Positions 55,879 to 64,000 of a DNA stretch of 64,000 nucleotides are shown here, one piece after another (position 1 is the first letter of the stretch; the number at the start of each line of letters is the position of its first letter). The DNA comes from Malaciobacter molluscorum LMG 25693 (lineage in GTDB: Bacteria; Campylobacterota; Campylobacteria; Campylobacterales; Arcobacteraceae): contig NZ_CP032098.1 in NCBI RefSeq assembly GCF_003544935.1, positions 682,001-746,000 on the forward strand, read 5' to 3'. Made by a program: the position numbers and the translations under genes. The notes under the pieces were generated by a model that made no database searches, was not told the origin of the DNA, and was given only the letters and a program-made list of their open reading frames with translations.

Positions 55879-56583
55879 ATGTTTTTTGAACTAAAAGAAA
55901 ATTCACTTTTTGTAGCTGACTCTCACTACAATGAAAAAAATAAACAATTCTTAATCTTTTTAGAAAAGTTAAAATCTAAAGAGATTGAGTGTAAACAACT
56001 TATTTTAATGGGGGATATGTTTGATTTTATATCTTCTGAAAGCAAATATTTTGTAAAACGAAATCAAAAATTACTTGATATTATTAATGAACTATCAAAT
56101 GATATAGATATTTTATACTTTGAAGGAAATCATGATTATAATATGCAACCTTTATTTAAAAATGTTAAAGTAATAAAAAGAGAAAAACAACCATTATTAC
56201 TTAATTATAAAAATAAAAAAATTGCAATATGTCATGGTGATATTTTTACTCCAAAATCTTATGATATATATTGTAAAGTAATTAGAAATCATTATTTATT
56301 AATATTTTTAAATATGTTAGATATTAAAAACTTTATATCAAAAAAAATTTATTATGCATTAATTAAAAAAATTATTTGTTTTGATTTTAAAGAGTTTGAA
56401 ACTTTGGCTTTAAAACGTAGTAGAAATTTTGATGCTGATATTATAGTTGAAGGACATTTTCACCAAGGCAAACAATATACTTTTGGTAATAAAAGATATA
56501 TAAATATTCCTTCTTTATGCTGTAGTCAAGAGTATAGTATATTAAAAGATGAGCAATTCATAAAAATTAAACTTAATAAATAA
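55879..56583 (+). CDS. LpxH-like metallophosphoesterase (UDP-2,3-diacylglucosamine hydrolase type)
   Basis: 234 residues of the calcineurin-like phosphoesterase fold: LFVADSHYN (metal ligands), LMGDMFDF, YFEGNHDYN, IAICHGDIF and IVEGHFHQGKQY. The order and spacing match LpxH, which releases lipid X in lipid A synthesis at the inner membrane. Positions of the binuclear metal ligands are all present. It follows greA by 19 bases, so shared transcription is likely. LpxH activity is inferred from family resemblance. Confidence 0.75.
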   Translation: MFFELKENSLFVADSHYNEKNKQFLIFLEKLKSKEIECKQLILMGDMFDFISSESKYFVKRNQKLLDIINELSNDIDILYFEGNHDYNMQPLFKNVKVIKREKQPLLLNYKNKKIAICHGDIFTPKSYDIYCKVIRNHYLLIFLNMLDIKNFISKKIYYALIKKIICFDFKEFETLALKRSRNFDADIIVEGHFHQGKQYTFGNKRYINIPSLCCSQEYSILKDEQFIKIKLNK

Positions 56584-56645
56584 TTTTATTAAAATATAAA
56601 GCAAATATTGTTATATAATCAGATAAATGTGAAAAAGGATAAAAA

Positions 56646-58619
56646 ATCGCAAAATTTGAAGTAGTAAGTGAATATTCACCATCTGGAGATCAACCTCAAG
56701 CAATTGAATTATTAAGTAAATCAATAGATGAGGGAAATAAATATCAAACACTTTTAGGAGTTACTGGAAGTGGTAAAACTTATACTATGGCAAAAGTTAT
56801 TGAGAAAGTTCAAAAACCAACTTTAATAATGACACATAATAAGACTTTAGCCGCTCAATTATATAGTGAATTTAAAGCTTTTTTCCCAAAAAATCATGTT
56901 GAATATTTTATTTCATATTATGATTATTATCAACCTGAAGCTTATATCCCTAGAAGTGATTTATTTATAGAAAAAGATTCTTCAATAAATGAAGAATTAG
57001 AAAGATTAAGATTAAGTGCAACAGCATCACTTTTATCTTTTGATGATGTAATTGTTATTGCTTCTGTTTCTGCAAACTATGGTTTAGGTAACCCAGAAGA
57101 ATATAAAGCTATGGTTCAAAGAATAGAAGTTGGTTTTGAATATTCTCAAAAACAGTTTTTACTTAAATTAGTTGAGATGGGTTATAAAAGAAATGATAAG
57201 TTTTTTGATAGGGCTGATTTTAGAGTAAATGGTGATGTGATTGATATTTTCCCTGCTTATTATGAAGATGAATTTATAAGAGTTGAATTTTTTGGTGATG
57301 AAGTTGAATCTATTACAAAACATGAATACTTGACAAATACAAAAACAAAAAGTTTAGATGAGGTTATAATATATTCTGTTAATCCATTTGTTGTTTCAAA
57401 TGATAAATTAGAAATTGCAAAAAAACAAATAGAAGATGAATTAAAAGAGAGATTAGAATTTTTTAAACAGGAAGATAAACAAGTTGAATATCAAAGACTT
57501 AAACAAAGAGTTGAATTTGATTTAGAGATGATTGAAAGTACAGGTATGTGTAAAGGTATTGAAAATTATGCAAGACACTTAACTGGACAAAAACCAGGTG
57601 AAACTCCATATTCTCTTATGAACTATTTTGAACAAATGAAAGAAGATTTTTTATTAATAGTTGATGAATCTCATGTATCTTTACCACAATTTAGAGGGAT
57701 GTATGCAGCTGATAGAAGTAGAAAAGAAGTATTAGTTGAGTATGGTTTTAGACTTCCCAGTGCCCTTGACAATAGACCATTAAAGTTTGATGAATTTATT
57801 AAAAAAGCTCCTCACTTTTTATTTGTGAGTGCTACTCCAAATGAACTTGAAATAGAAAAAAGTTCAGTTGTTGCAGAACAAATAATCAGGCCAACTGGAT
57901 TACTTGATCCTGTAATTGAGATCATGGATAGTGAATATCAAGTAGAAAAACTTTATGATGAAATAAAAAAAGTAGTAGAGAAAAATCAAAGAGTTTTAGT
58001 AACAGTATTAACTAAAAAAATGGCAGAAGAATTGACATCATATTATTCAGATTTAGGAATAAAAGTAAAATATATGCATAGTGAAATTGATGCAATAGAA
58101 AGAAATCAAATAATAAGAGAGTTAAGGTTAGGCGAGTTTGATGTATTAGTTGGAATTAATTTACTAAGAGAAGGGCTTGATATTCCTGAAACTTCATTAG
58201 TTGCAATACTTGATGCAGATAAAGAAGGGTTTTTAAGAAGTAAAACTTCACTTATTCAAACAATGGGTAGAGGTGCAAGAAATGAAAATGGAAGAGTGAT
58301 CTTATTTGCAAAAAGAGTAACAGATTCTATGCAGTATGCAATTGATGAAACAAATAGAAGAAGAGAAATACAAAAAGAGTATAATAAAGAACACAATATT
58401 ATTCCTAAATCAACAAAAAGAAAAATTGATGAAAATCTTAAACTTGAAGAGTATGATGATCTAGCATGGAAAAAACAAAAATTAGAAAAAATGCCAGCAA
58501 GTGAAAGAAAAAAGATCTTGCTCGAATTAAATAAAAAGATGACAAAAGCTGCAAAAGATTTAAATTTTGAAGAAGCTATTAGATTAAGAGATGAGATTGA
58601 AAAACTAAAAAAAGCATAA
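56646..58619 (+). CDS. uvrB: UvrB excision-repair helicase, apparent ATC start
   Basis: UvrB verifies DNA damage and loads UvrC in nucleotide excision repair. Its N-terminus ([19 protein letters not shown]) is read from ATC at 56646-56648; the frame is closed by TAA two codons earlier, and AAGGAT lies at ideal spacing (six bases between GGA and ATC). The first ATG in frame, 56787, would delete the Walker A motif GVTGSGKT, so it cannot be the functional start. From ATC the protein has 657 residues, the normal length. The beta-hairpin region, helicase motifs ([24 protein letters not shown]) and C-terminal UVR domain ([20 protein letters not shown]) are intact. Confidence 0.93.
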   Translation: MAKFEVVSEYSPSGDQPQAIELLSKSIDEGNKYQTLLGVTGSGKTYTMAKVIEKVQKPTLIMTHNKTLAAQLYSEFKAFFPKNHVEYFISYYDYYQPEAYIPRSDLFIEKDSSINEELERLRLSATASLLSFDDVIVIASVSANYGLGNPEEYKAMVQRIEVGFEYSQKQFLLKLVEMGYKRNDKFFDRADFRVNGDVIDIFPAYYEDEFIRVEFFGDEVESITKHEYLTNTKTKSLDEVIIYSVNPFVVSNDKLEIAKKQIEDELKERLEFFKQEDKQVEYQRLKQRVEFDLEMIESTGMCKGIENYARHLTGQKPGETPYSLMNYFEQMKEDFLLIVDESHVSLPQFRGMYAADRSRKEVLVEYGFRLPSALDNRPLKFDEFIKKAPHFLFVSATPNELEIEKSSVVAEQIIRPTGLLDPVIEIMDSEYQVEKLYDEIKKVVEKNQRVLVTVLTKKMAEELTSYYSDLGIKVKYMHSEIDAIERNQIIRELRLGEFDVLVGINLLREGLDIPETSLVAILDADKEGFLRSKTSLIQTMGRGARNENGRVILFAKRVTDSMQYAIDETNRRREIQKEYNKEHNIIPKSTKRKIDENLKLEEYDDLAWKKQKLEKMPASERKKILLELNKKMTKAAKDLNFEEAIRLRDEIEKLKKA

Positions 58620-58627
58620 TAATTAAA

Positions 58628-59176
58628 TTAATATGTAATTACTTTATAAATTTCAATCTTTACTAGTTTATTATTAATAAATTTTGGTGTAAAAGATATT
58701 AATAAATTCTCTTCATCTATATCTTTATTAATATTTTTTATTTTCTTATTTTTTTCATAAAAGTAAGTTTTTTTATCTTTTTTTAAATCTTTTACAATTT
58801 TTAAGAACTCTTTTTTTTCAATACCAATATATAACTTTTCCCATAATTGTAGATTTAAATTTTCTATAATCTTAAAAGGTTCTTTTGGAGCGTTTTTATA
58901 AATTATAAATGAAGTTATTATATCTCCACCACCCATTTCACTTGAGTTAAAAGTTATATAATAATTATCTTTTTTTATAAAATAGTTAATTCTTGTTGAT
59001 GAATTTGCAGCATCACCACTTTTAATAATGTTAGTTTTGCCTAATGTATTTAAAATTTCTTTTAAAGAAGTTTTATTAAGTTTAAATTCTCCTAATTTTG
59101 TATATTTTTCTATAGAAGTATTTGCAAAAATATTTGTTATAAAAAATAAAATAAAAACAAAAAATATTTTTTTCAT
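58628..59176 (-). CDS. Exported protein of unknown function
   Basis: 182 residues with a signal peptide (MKKIFFVFILFFITNIFA). The mature part is Lys/Ile/Asn-rich with an alternating strand pattern (ITFNSSEMGGGDIITSFIIYK) and no motif I recognise. It ends 8 bases from the uvrB stop, in convergent orientation, with no clear hairpin between. Probably periplasmic; no functional neighbour. Confidence 0.6.
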   Translation of the reverse strand: MKKIFFVFILFFITNIFANTSIEKYTKLGEFKLNKTSLKEILNTLGKTNIIKSGDAANSSTRINYFIKKDNYYITFNSSEMGGGDIITSFIIYKNAPKEPFKIIENLNLQLWEKLYIGIEKKEFLKIVKDLKKDKKTYFYEKNKKIKNINKDIDEENLLISFTPKFINNKLVKIEIYKVITY

Positions 59177-59278
59177 ATTAAAAAAATCCCTATTATAAGT
59201 AATATTACTAAAAAGTATATATAATTTTATCTTAATAAAAACTCATTACAATTCTAAAAAATTTAAATAGGATTTATT

Positions 59279-59932
59279 TTGGCTAATTTAAAAAAAGCTA
59301 CAAAAGCAGAAATACAAATCATAAAAGAAGCATTTCAACAAAAGTTCTCAAATGCAGTTACTGAATTAAATTATAGAAATGATTATGAATTATTAATTGC
59401 TATTATTTTATCAGCACAATGTACAGATAAAAGAGTAAATATTATAACTCCAGCACTTTTTGGAAAATATCCTAGTGTATTTGAACTAGCTGATGCTAAA
59501 CTTAAAGATGTAAAAGAATTATTAAAAAGCTGTTCTTTTTTTAATAACAAGTCAAAAAATATTATAAAAATGGCTCAAAGTGTAATTGCAAATTATGATG
59601 GAAATATTCCCCATAATCAAAAAGAGTTAATTAAACTTGCTGGTGTTGGAAATAAAACTGCAAATGTTTTTATGATAGAGTTTGAAGGAGCAAATCTTAT
59701 GGCTGTAGATACTCATGTATTTAGAGTTTCTCATAGACTTGGACTTTCGTATGAAAAAACAGTTGAAAAAACTGAAGCTGAGTTGGTAAAAAAGTTAAAA
59801 GATGATTTGCATATATTTCATCAAGCTATGGTTTTATTTGGAAGATATACATGTAAAGCTTTAAGTCCTGAGTGTGATAAATGTCTTTTCCCTCATGTTT
59901 GTAAAACTAAAAGTTCTTTTAAACCAGGCTGA
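59279..59932 (+). CDS. nth: Endonuclease III (DNA glycosylase/AP lyase)
   Basis: 217 residues from a TTG start behind ATAGGATT. Removes oxidised pyrimidines in base-excision repair. The helix-hairpin-helix with catalytic lysine (LAGVGNKTANVFMIEF), the catalytic Asp in MAVDTHVFRVSHRLGL and the [4Fe-4S] ligands (C-x6-C-x2-C-x5-C, from CKALSPECDKC to the PHVC segment) are all present. Separate from uvrB by the divergent unknown gene. Confidence 0.94.
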   Translation: MANLKKATKAEIQIIKEAFQQKFSNAVTELNYRNDYELLIAIILSAQCTDKRVNIITPALFGKYPSVFELADAKLKDVKELLKSCSFFNNKSKNIIKMAQSVIANYDGNIPHNQKELIKLAGVGNKTANVFMIEFEGANLMAVDTHVFRVSHRLGLSYEKTVEKTEAELVKKLKDDLHIFHQAMVLFGRYTCKALSPECDKCLFPHVCKTKSSFKPG

Positions 59933-59947
59933 TAAATTTTTTATAAT

Positions 59948-60154
59948 TTATCGCTGTTTTTTTATTCTTTGTTTAAACTCTTCTTTTGAAATATATTTAC
60001 TATTTGAAGAAAAACTTTTTTGTGTTTTATCCTCTTGTTCAATTATTTTATCTTCAACTTTCAAATTTTTGATTAAACCAATTTTTAAATTTTTTAAAAT
60101 TGTTAAAACTGTTGTTAGATTTTTATTATCAACTTCAAATGAAACTTTTGCCAT
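59948..60154 (-). CDS. Small basic helical protein, 68 residues, antitoxin-like
   Basis: 68 residues from ATG behind AAAGAGGTTTC: MAKVSFEVDNKNLTTVLTIL, NLKIGLIKNLKVED, and a C-terminal YISKEEFKQRIKKQR. The N-terminal strand followed by helices, and the Lys-rich tail, recall small antitoxins or ribbon-helix-helix regulators, but no toxin gene adjoins. Of the two overlapping open frames here this one has the better ribosome-binding site and codon pattern. Not recognised. Confidence 0.55.
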   Translation of the reverse strand: MAKVSFEVDNKNLTTVLTILKNLKIGLIKNLKVEDKIIEQEDKTQKSFSSNSKYISKEEFKQRIKKQR

Positions 60155-60247
60155 GAAACCTCTTTTTATTTAAATTATATCAAAAAATTAATTTAACTTT
60201 AAATTAACACATCAAAGTTACGATTCCAAAAACACAAAAGGAAAAGA

Positions 60248-62212
60248 ATGAAAAGAGAGGTAGTTTTATCATTTTTAATTGCTTCAAATTTAATTGGAAA
60301 TGATAATGTAACTTTGGAACCAGTTTTAGTAACATATAAGATAAATTCGAAAGTAATAAAAAATGTAAGTAAGGAAAATATTAAATCTGCTGATTTAGCA
60401 GATGCTTTAATGAAAAATGTTCCTTCAGTTTCTATTGTTAGACGATCAGGAGTTGCAAATGATGTTATTTTAAGAGGACAAAAAAAAGATAATATTAATA
60501 TATTAATTGATGATGCAAAAATATATGGAGCATGTCCAAATCGTATGGATCCTGCAATTTCTCATATATTAACAAATAATGTAGAAAATATAAATATTAT
60601 AGAAGGACCTTATGATGTTGAGAATTTTGGTACATTAAGTGGAAAAATTGATATAAAAACAAAAGAACCAAAAAAAGGTTTAGATGGTGAAGTTAATTTA
60701 AGTATGGGAAGTTTTGGGTATAAAAAATTAAGTACACAAATTAATGGAGGGAATGATTTTTTTAAATATTTAATATCTGCTTCAAAAGAAAAAAGTGAGC
60801 AATATAAAGATGGTAATGGTGATGATTTTTTTTCACAACAAAAAAAATCAGATATGCCTATATCTAATCAATATTCATCTACTCATAATAATATGGATGC
60901 ATATGAGAAAAAAACTTTTCTTGCAAAAACTATTTTTAATATAGATGATTCATCTGAAATTAAACTATCATATATTGCAAATAGAAGTGATGATATTTTA
61001 TATCCAACTGGTGGAATGGATGCTCTTTATGATAATTCAAATATATATACTTTGGGATATACAAAAAGAAATTTAGGACAATATTCTAAAAAATTAGATA
61101 TAGATTATTACTATTCTGATGTTGATCACCCAATGAGTACAAAATATAGAAATAGTGGAAAAATGATGTATATGACAAGTCACATGAAAACTTCAATATG
61201 GGGTGCAAAAATTAAAAATAGTATGAATATTTCAAATGCATTACTAACAGTTGGATTAGATACAAGTGAAAGAAACTGGAGAAGTAATAATTATATGAAA
61301 AATATAATGACTGGAATGAAGATATCAAGACCTAAAAGCTTTCCTTCAACAGATACGAAAAATAAAGCTATATTTACAAAGTTAGAAAAAAACATAGAAA
61401 ATTTCAATATTAAATTTGGTTCAAGATATGATTATACAAAAATTGAAAATAGTATTGATGAAAGAAAATTTGCAGCACTTAGTGCAAATATTTTTACTTC
61501 ATATAAACTTGATGATAAGACAAATATATTCGCAGGAATTGGTAAGTCTTCAAGAGTTCCTGATGCAAGAGAACTTTATTACAGCTCTATGATGAGTGGT
61601 TTTAAGTCAAATCCTAATTTAGAAGATACGAAAAATTATGAAGTTGATTTTGGATTTGATAAAAATATTGGTGATTTATATGTTAAGACACAATTCTTTT
61701 ATTCGAATCTAAAAGATTATATTTATAATATGGGAAATAAATTTGAAAATATTGATGCAAAAGTTTTTGGATTTGATATAAGTGGGACTTATTTATTAAC
61801 TGATTCATTATTTTTTGATTATGGTATTGCTTATCAAAAAGGTAAGAAGGATGGAAATTATAATGATAAATATTTAGCTGAAATACCACCATTAAAAGCA
61901 AATTTTGCATTAAATTATGAATTTAAAGATTCAAAGTTAATTACAGAAGTTATAGCTGTTGATAGTTGGAGTAGTTATGATAAAGAAGCAATGGAGCAAA
62001 AATTAGGTGGTTATGCAATTTTTAATATGAAATTTAATCAAAAAGTAAATAAAAATTTAGATATTACATTTGGTATTGATAATATACTTGATAAAACATA
62101 TAATTCAACAAATACTTATCAAGATATATCATATGTCTCAGTTGATTCTAAAAGAGTTTTATTTAATGATCCTGGAAGAAATATATATTTTAATTTGCGA
62201 TTTTTATTTTAA
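60248..62212 (+). CDS. TonB-dependent receptor, OprC/NosA copper-receptor-like
   Basis: 654 residues: short signal, a TonB-box-like LEPVLVT (~21-27), a plug domain (~35-150) and a 22-strand barrel ending in RNIYFNLRFLF (aromatic last residue). The plug contains GACPNRMDPAISHI, close to the CPxxMDPP motif of OprC/NosA copper receptors, and Met/His-rich loops (YMTSHMKT, MKNIMTGMKIS) fit Cu binding. Transport across the outer membrane would use the TonB system. Its ribosome-binding site is AAAGGAAAAG. Copper specificity is inferred from those motifs; siderophore receptors are the alternative. Confidence 0.75.
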   Translation: MKREVVLSFLIASNLIGNDNVTLEPVLVTYKINSKVIKNVSKENIKSADLADALMKNVPSVSIVRRSGVANDVILRGQKKDNINILIDDAKIYGACPNRMDPAISHILTNNVENINIIEGPYDVENFGTLSGKIDIKTKEPKKGLDGEVNLSMGSFGYKKLSTQINGGNDFFKYLISASKEKSEQYKDGNGDDFFSQQKKSDMPISNQYSSTHNNMDAYEKKTFLAKTIFNIDDSSEIKLSYIANRSDDILYPTGGMDALYDNSNIYTLGYTKRNLGQYSKKLDIDYYYSDVDHPMSTKYRNSGKMMYMTSHMKTSIWGAKIKNSMNISNALLTVGLDTSERNWRSNNYMKNIMTGMKISRPKSFPSTDTKNKAIFTKLEKNIENFNIKFGSRYDYTKIENSIDERKFAALSANIFTSYKLDDKTNIFAGIGKSSRVPDARELYYSSMMSGFKSNPNLEDTKNYEVDFGFDKNIGDLYVKTQFFYSNLKDYIYNMGNKFENIDAKVFGFDISGTYLLTDSLFFDYGIAYQKGKKDGNYNDKYLAEIPPLKANFALNYEFKDSKLITEVIAVDSWSSYDKEAMEQKLGGYAIFNMKFNQKVNKNLDITFGIDNILDKTYNSTNTYQDISYVSVDSKRVLFNDPGRNIYFNLRFLF

Positions 62213-62303
62213 AAAATGAATTAAAAAATGTTCTTAAACTTATAAGTACCTTTATTCTAGTATAATTATAATTCCGTTATAAAATATACACAAAGGATAC
62301 AAG

Positions 62304-62948
62304 ATAAAAGAGCAAGACCCCAATATAATCAAACAAGAATCAAAAGATATTATAATAGATAATTTAAAATATTTAGGAGTAGTTGTAACTATTTTTTTAG
62401 TTGTTAATTTAGCATTAAGACTTGATGTGAATTATTTAGTTACTTACACAAGTGAAAGATCTTTTACTGAAGGTTTCCAACTTGCTTTTATTGTTTTTAC
62501 AATTTTTACTTTTGCAAGAACTTTACCAAAAAGAAAAGATGTAAAACATGCACTTACTTTAATAATTGGATTTTTTATAGTTATTTTAATTAGAGAATTA
62601 GATTCTCTATTTGATATGGTTTATCATGGATTTTGGAAAGTCCCAGCAGGAATAGTTACATTATCAGCAATATTTTATGCTTTTAGAAACCTTGCTGTAG
62701 GTGTAAATGAATTAGCTGTAGTTTTAAAAGTAAGAGCAATGAAAATGATGATTTGTTCTGTTATGCTTTTATTTGTTTATTCAAGATTATTTGGTATGAA
62801 AGTTTTCTGGAAAGATGTATTACACGAAAGTTATATTTATCAAATAAAAGTTATTGCAGAAGAAGGAACTGAGTTATTAGCATATGGACTTATTGCATAT
62901 GCAGCATATTTAATATGTAAAAATTTAAAAAAAAATGTTATTGATTAG
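62304..62948 (+). CDS. Inner-membrane protein of unknown function, apparent ATA start
   Basis: The frame is open from TAA 62280-62282 to TAG 62946-62948. The first canonical start, GTG 62427, has no ribosome-binding site and would drop the first transmembrane helix (LGVVVTIFLVVNLALRL). ATA at 62304 stands six bases after AAAGGA and gives a 214-residue protein beginning with a charged cytoplasmic segment (KEQDPNIIKQESKDIIIDNLK). Five or six transmembrane helices follow, with FARTLPKRKDVKHALT in a cytoplasmic loop and LIRELDSLFDMVYHGFWK in another. Not recognised. Confidence 0.7.
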   Translation: MKEQDPNIIKQESKDIIIDNLKYLGVVVTIFLVVNLALRLDVNYLVTYTSERSFTEGFQLAFIVFTIFTFARTLPKRKDVKHALTLIIGFFIVILIRELDSLFDMVYHGFWKVPAGIVTLSAIFYAFRNLAVGVNELAVVLKVRAMKMMICSVMLLFVYSRLFGMKVFWKDVLHESYIYQIKVIAEEGTELLAYGLIAYAAYLICKNLKKNVID

Positions 62949-62968
62949 ACTTTTTTAAGTCTAATCAA
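62941..62968. terminator. Bidirectional terminator enclosing both convergent stop codons
   Basis: Perfect 12-bp stem TTGATTAGACTT (62941-62952) with AAGTCTAATCAA (62957-62968), loop TTTT. Each arm contains one gene's stop (62946-62948 and, on the other strand, 62961-62963). Confidence 0.75.
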
Positions 62969-64000
62969 AATCTAGAATAGTTTGAGTCTGTCCTGTACTT
63001 CCAAACTCTTCATCAATCTCTTTTGCAATTTGTTTAAAATCAATATTTTCTATTTTTTTAAGAGTTTTATATATATGTTTTTTACCACTTTGAAGTTCTT
63101 TTGATTTTATTCCATGTGAGATTGATAAACTAGCTTCAATAAAAGCAGATAATTTATCACACTGTTTTAATGCCTCTCCATCAATTGCATTATATTTATC
63201 TAAATTATATTCACTAATATTATCAATTATTTTTATTTTATTGTTATATTTTATTTTATTTAAAAACTCATCTTTCTTTTTATCTTCATATAGACCTAAA
63301 AGATATGAAAACTCATCTTTTAAATTATCTGGAATAAAAGGTAAAATATCATCTTCTATTTTTATTATTTCATATTCGGCTATTATATTTGATAGCTCAT
63401 CAACACTATATTTTACAGGTGAAATTATATCCTTAGTTAAAGCTTCTGGTAAATCATGAAATAGAGCAGTATAAAAATTATTTTGTAATCTTTGATCACA
63501 AGCATCAATATTTTTTGAATAAAAATATGCAAAAAGTGCAACAGTTAGCATATGTCCTAATACTGAAGTTTCAGGTATTCTTGGAGTTTGTGCCCATCTT
63601 TTTTGAAATCTTAATCTTCCACTTAAATCTATAATTCTTGATAACTTTTTGTTTAGTGCAATCTTTCTTACGCCAATTAGTTCATAATAATCTTCAATTT
63701 CATCTTCAACACTTCTTTTTACATTTTCTATATCTGTTAAAAATTTTGATGTTTGATATACAATTGAAAATTCCCATTTTGTTGCTAAATATGATGCTGC
63801 TTTTAAAATAAAACGTTCTTTTTTATACATATTTAAATCAGTTAAATACTCTTCAAATTTTTTAAGAAATGTTCCATTTTGAATTGGTTCTAATGAATCT
63901 TTTAATTTCTCAATTACCCATGAGTTTATCTCTTTTGATTTTTTTTGTAAAGCTTTTCTAAATACATCTGGTCTTATATCTGTAACTACTATTCTTCTTA
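62961..64000 (-). CDS. HD-domain hydrolase (YfbR-like), 5' end outside window
   Basis: The minus-strand frame is still open at the window edge (…RRIVVTDIRPDVF), so at least 346 residues are present and the internal Met at 63830 is not the start. An HD-type metal site is visible in VLGHMLTVALFAYFYS and ALFHDLPEALTKDIISPVK (His, HD, then Asp further on), the pattern of YfbR-like nucleotidases and related phosphohydrolases. The C-terminus ends GQTQTILDFD. Substrate unknown. Confidence 0.75.
   Translation of the reverse strand, partial: RRIVVTDIRPDVFRKALQKKSKEINSWVIEKLKDSLEPIQNGTFLKKFEEYLTDLNMYKKERFILKAASYLATKWEFSIVYQTSKFLTDIENVKRSVEDEIEDYYELIGVRKIALNKKLSRIIDLSGRLRFQKRWAQTPRIPETSVLGHMLTVALFAYFYSKNIDACDQRLQNNFYTALFHDLPEALTKDIISPVKYSVDELSNIIAEYEIIKIEDDILPFIPDNLKDEFSYLLGLYEDKKKDEFLNKIKYNNKIKIIDNISEYNLDKYNAIDGEALKQCDKLSAFIEASLSISHGIKSKELQSGKKHIYKTLKKIENIDFKQIAKEIDEEFGSTGQTQTILDFD

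Noticed and set aside
56787-58619. uvrB starting at the first in-frame ATG
   Set aside because: That start removes the conserved N-terminus and the Walker A motif GVTGSGKT, so the product could not hydrolyse ATP.
59874-60173. Plus-strand 99-codon frame overlapping the end of nth
   Set aside because: It overlaps nth in another frame, has no ribosome-binding site and a Phe/Leu-rich antisense look; the minus-strand 68-residue frame is better supported.

Overview
The window is AT-rich chromosomal DNA (roughly 27% GC by eye), densely coding, with short intergenic gaps. It looks like a member of the Campylobacterota, most likely Arcobacteraceae (Arcobacter sensu lato). I base this on codon use, on paired NIF-type (NifS/NifU) and SUF Fe-S systems, a CheV-type chemotaxis coupler, and the general gene style. 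That placement is inference; no rRNA or tRNA gene is visible.

Layout. 1-2.5 kb: the end of an imelysin-like gene, a sterol-desaturase-family membrane hydroxylase and a lipoprotein di-haem peroxidase. 2.6-9.9 kb: a type III-A (Csm) CRISPR locus (cas6, cas10, csm2-5), a gene for an unrecognised single-span membrane protein coupled to csm5, and an array of 13 repeats and 12 spacers. The first two cas genes are broken: cas6 by a frameshift and cas10 by one in-frame TAG. There is no cas1/cas2. 10-18.9 kb: an SDR oxidoreductase, a TolC-like protein, two EamA transporters, a zinc-uptake block (Fur-family repressor, ZnuA, DUF1007-NicO permease) with two clear dyad operators, a MATE exporter and an OmpR-like regulator whose receiver lacks the phospho-Asp. 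19-21.5 kb: a bd-oxidase-like pair whose CydA-like subunit carries a c-type haem domain. 21.8-27.1 kb: a PAAR-like (DUF4280) putative type VI effector of 1204 residues followed by two tandem paralogous lipoproteins, probably immunity proteins. 27.1-33.5 kb: two transsulfuration-type PLP enzymes, a radical-SAM/MnmC2-like methyltransferase fusion, SelO and DoxX. 33.5-40.2 kb: a small gene behind Fur-like boxes, then a TetR-controlled RND efflux operon with nested operators. 40.2-46 kb: two small membrane proteins, then sufBCDSE and a SufT-like gene. 46-50 kb: amino-acid ABC permease and binding protein, then nifS-nifU. 50-64 kb: hemerythrin, a polytopic haem-protein-like gene, argH, cheV, tcdA, greA, an LpxH-like phosphoesterase, uvrB, nth, an OprC-like TonB receptor, a membrane protein and a truncated HD-domain protein.

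Points of most interest. (1) The membrane protein sealed into the Csm operon is the only candidate in the window for an effector of the cyclic-oligoadenylate signal that the GGDD-bearing, HD-less Cas10 would make. (2) Three genes, including uvrB, have no ATG/GTG/TTG start that keeps their conserved N-terminus; each has an ATA or ATC codon at ideal spacing from a good Shine-Dalgarno sequence. (3) A radical-SAM enzyme is fused to an MnmC2-like methyltransferase, suggesting an alternative wobble-uridine modification route. (4) The DUF4280 effector and its mosaic duplicated lipoproteins look like an uncharacterised toxin-immunity island.
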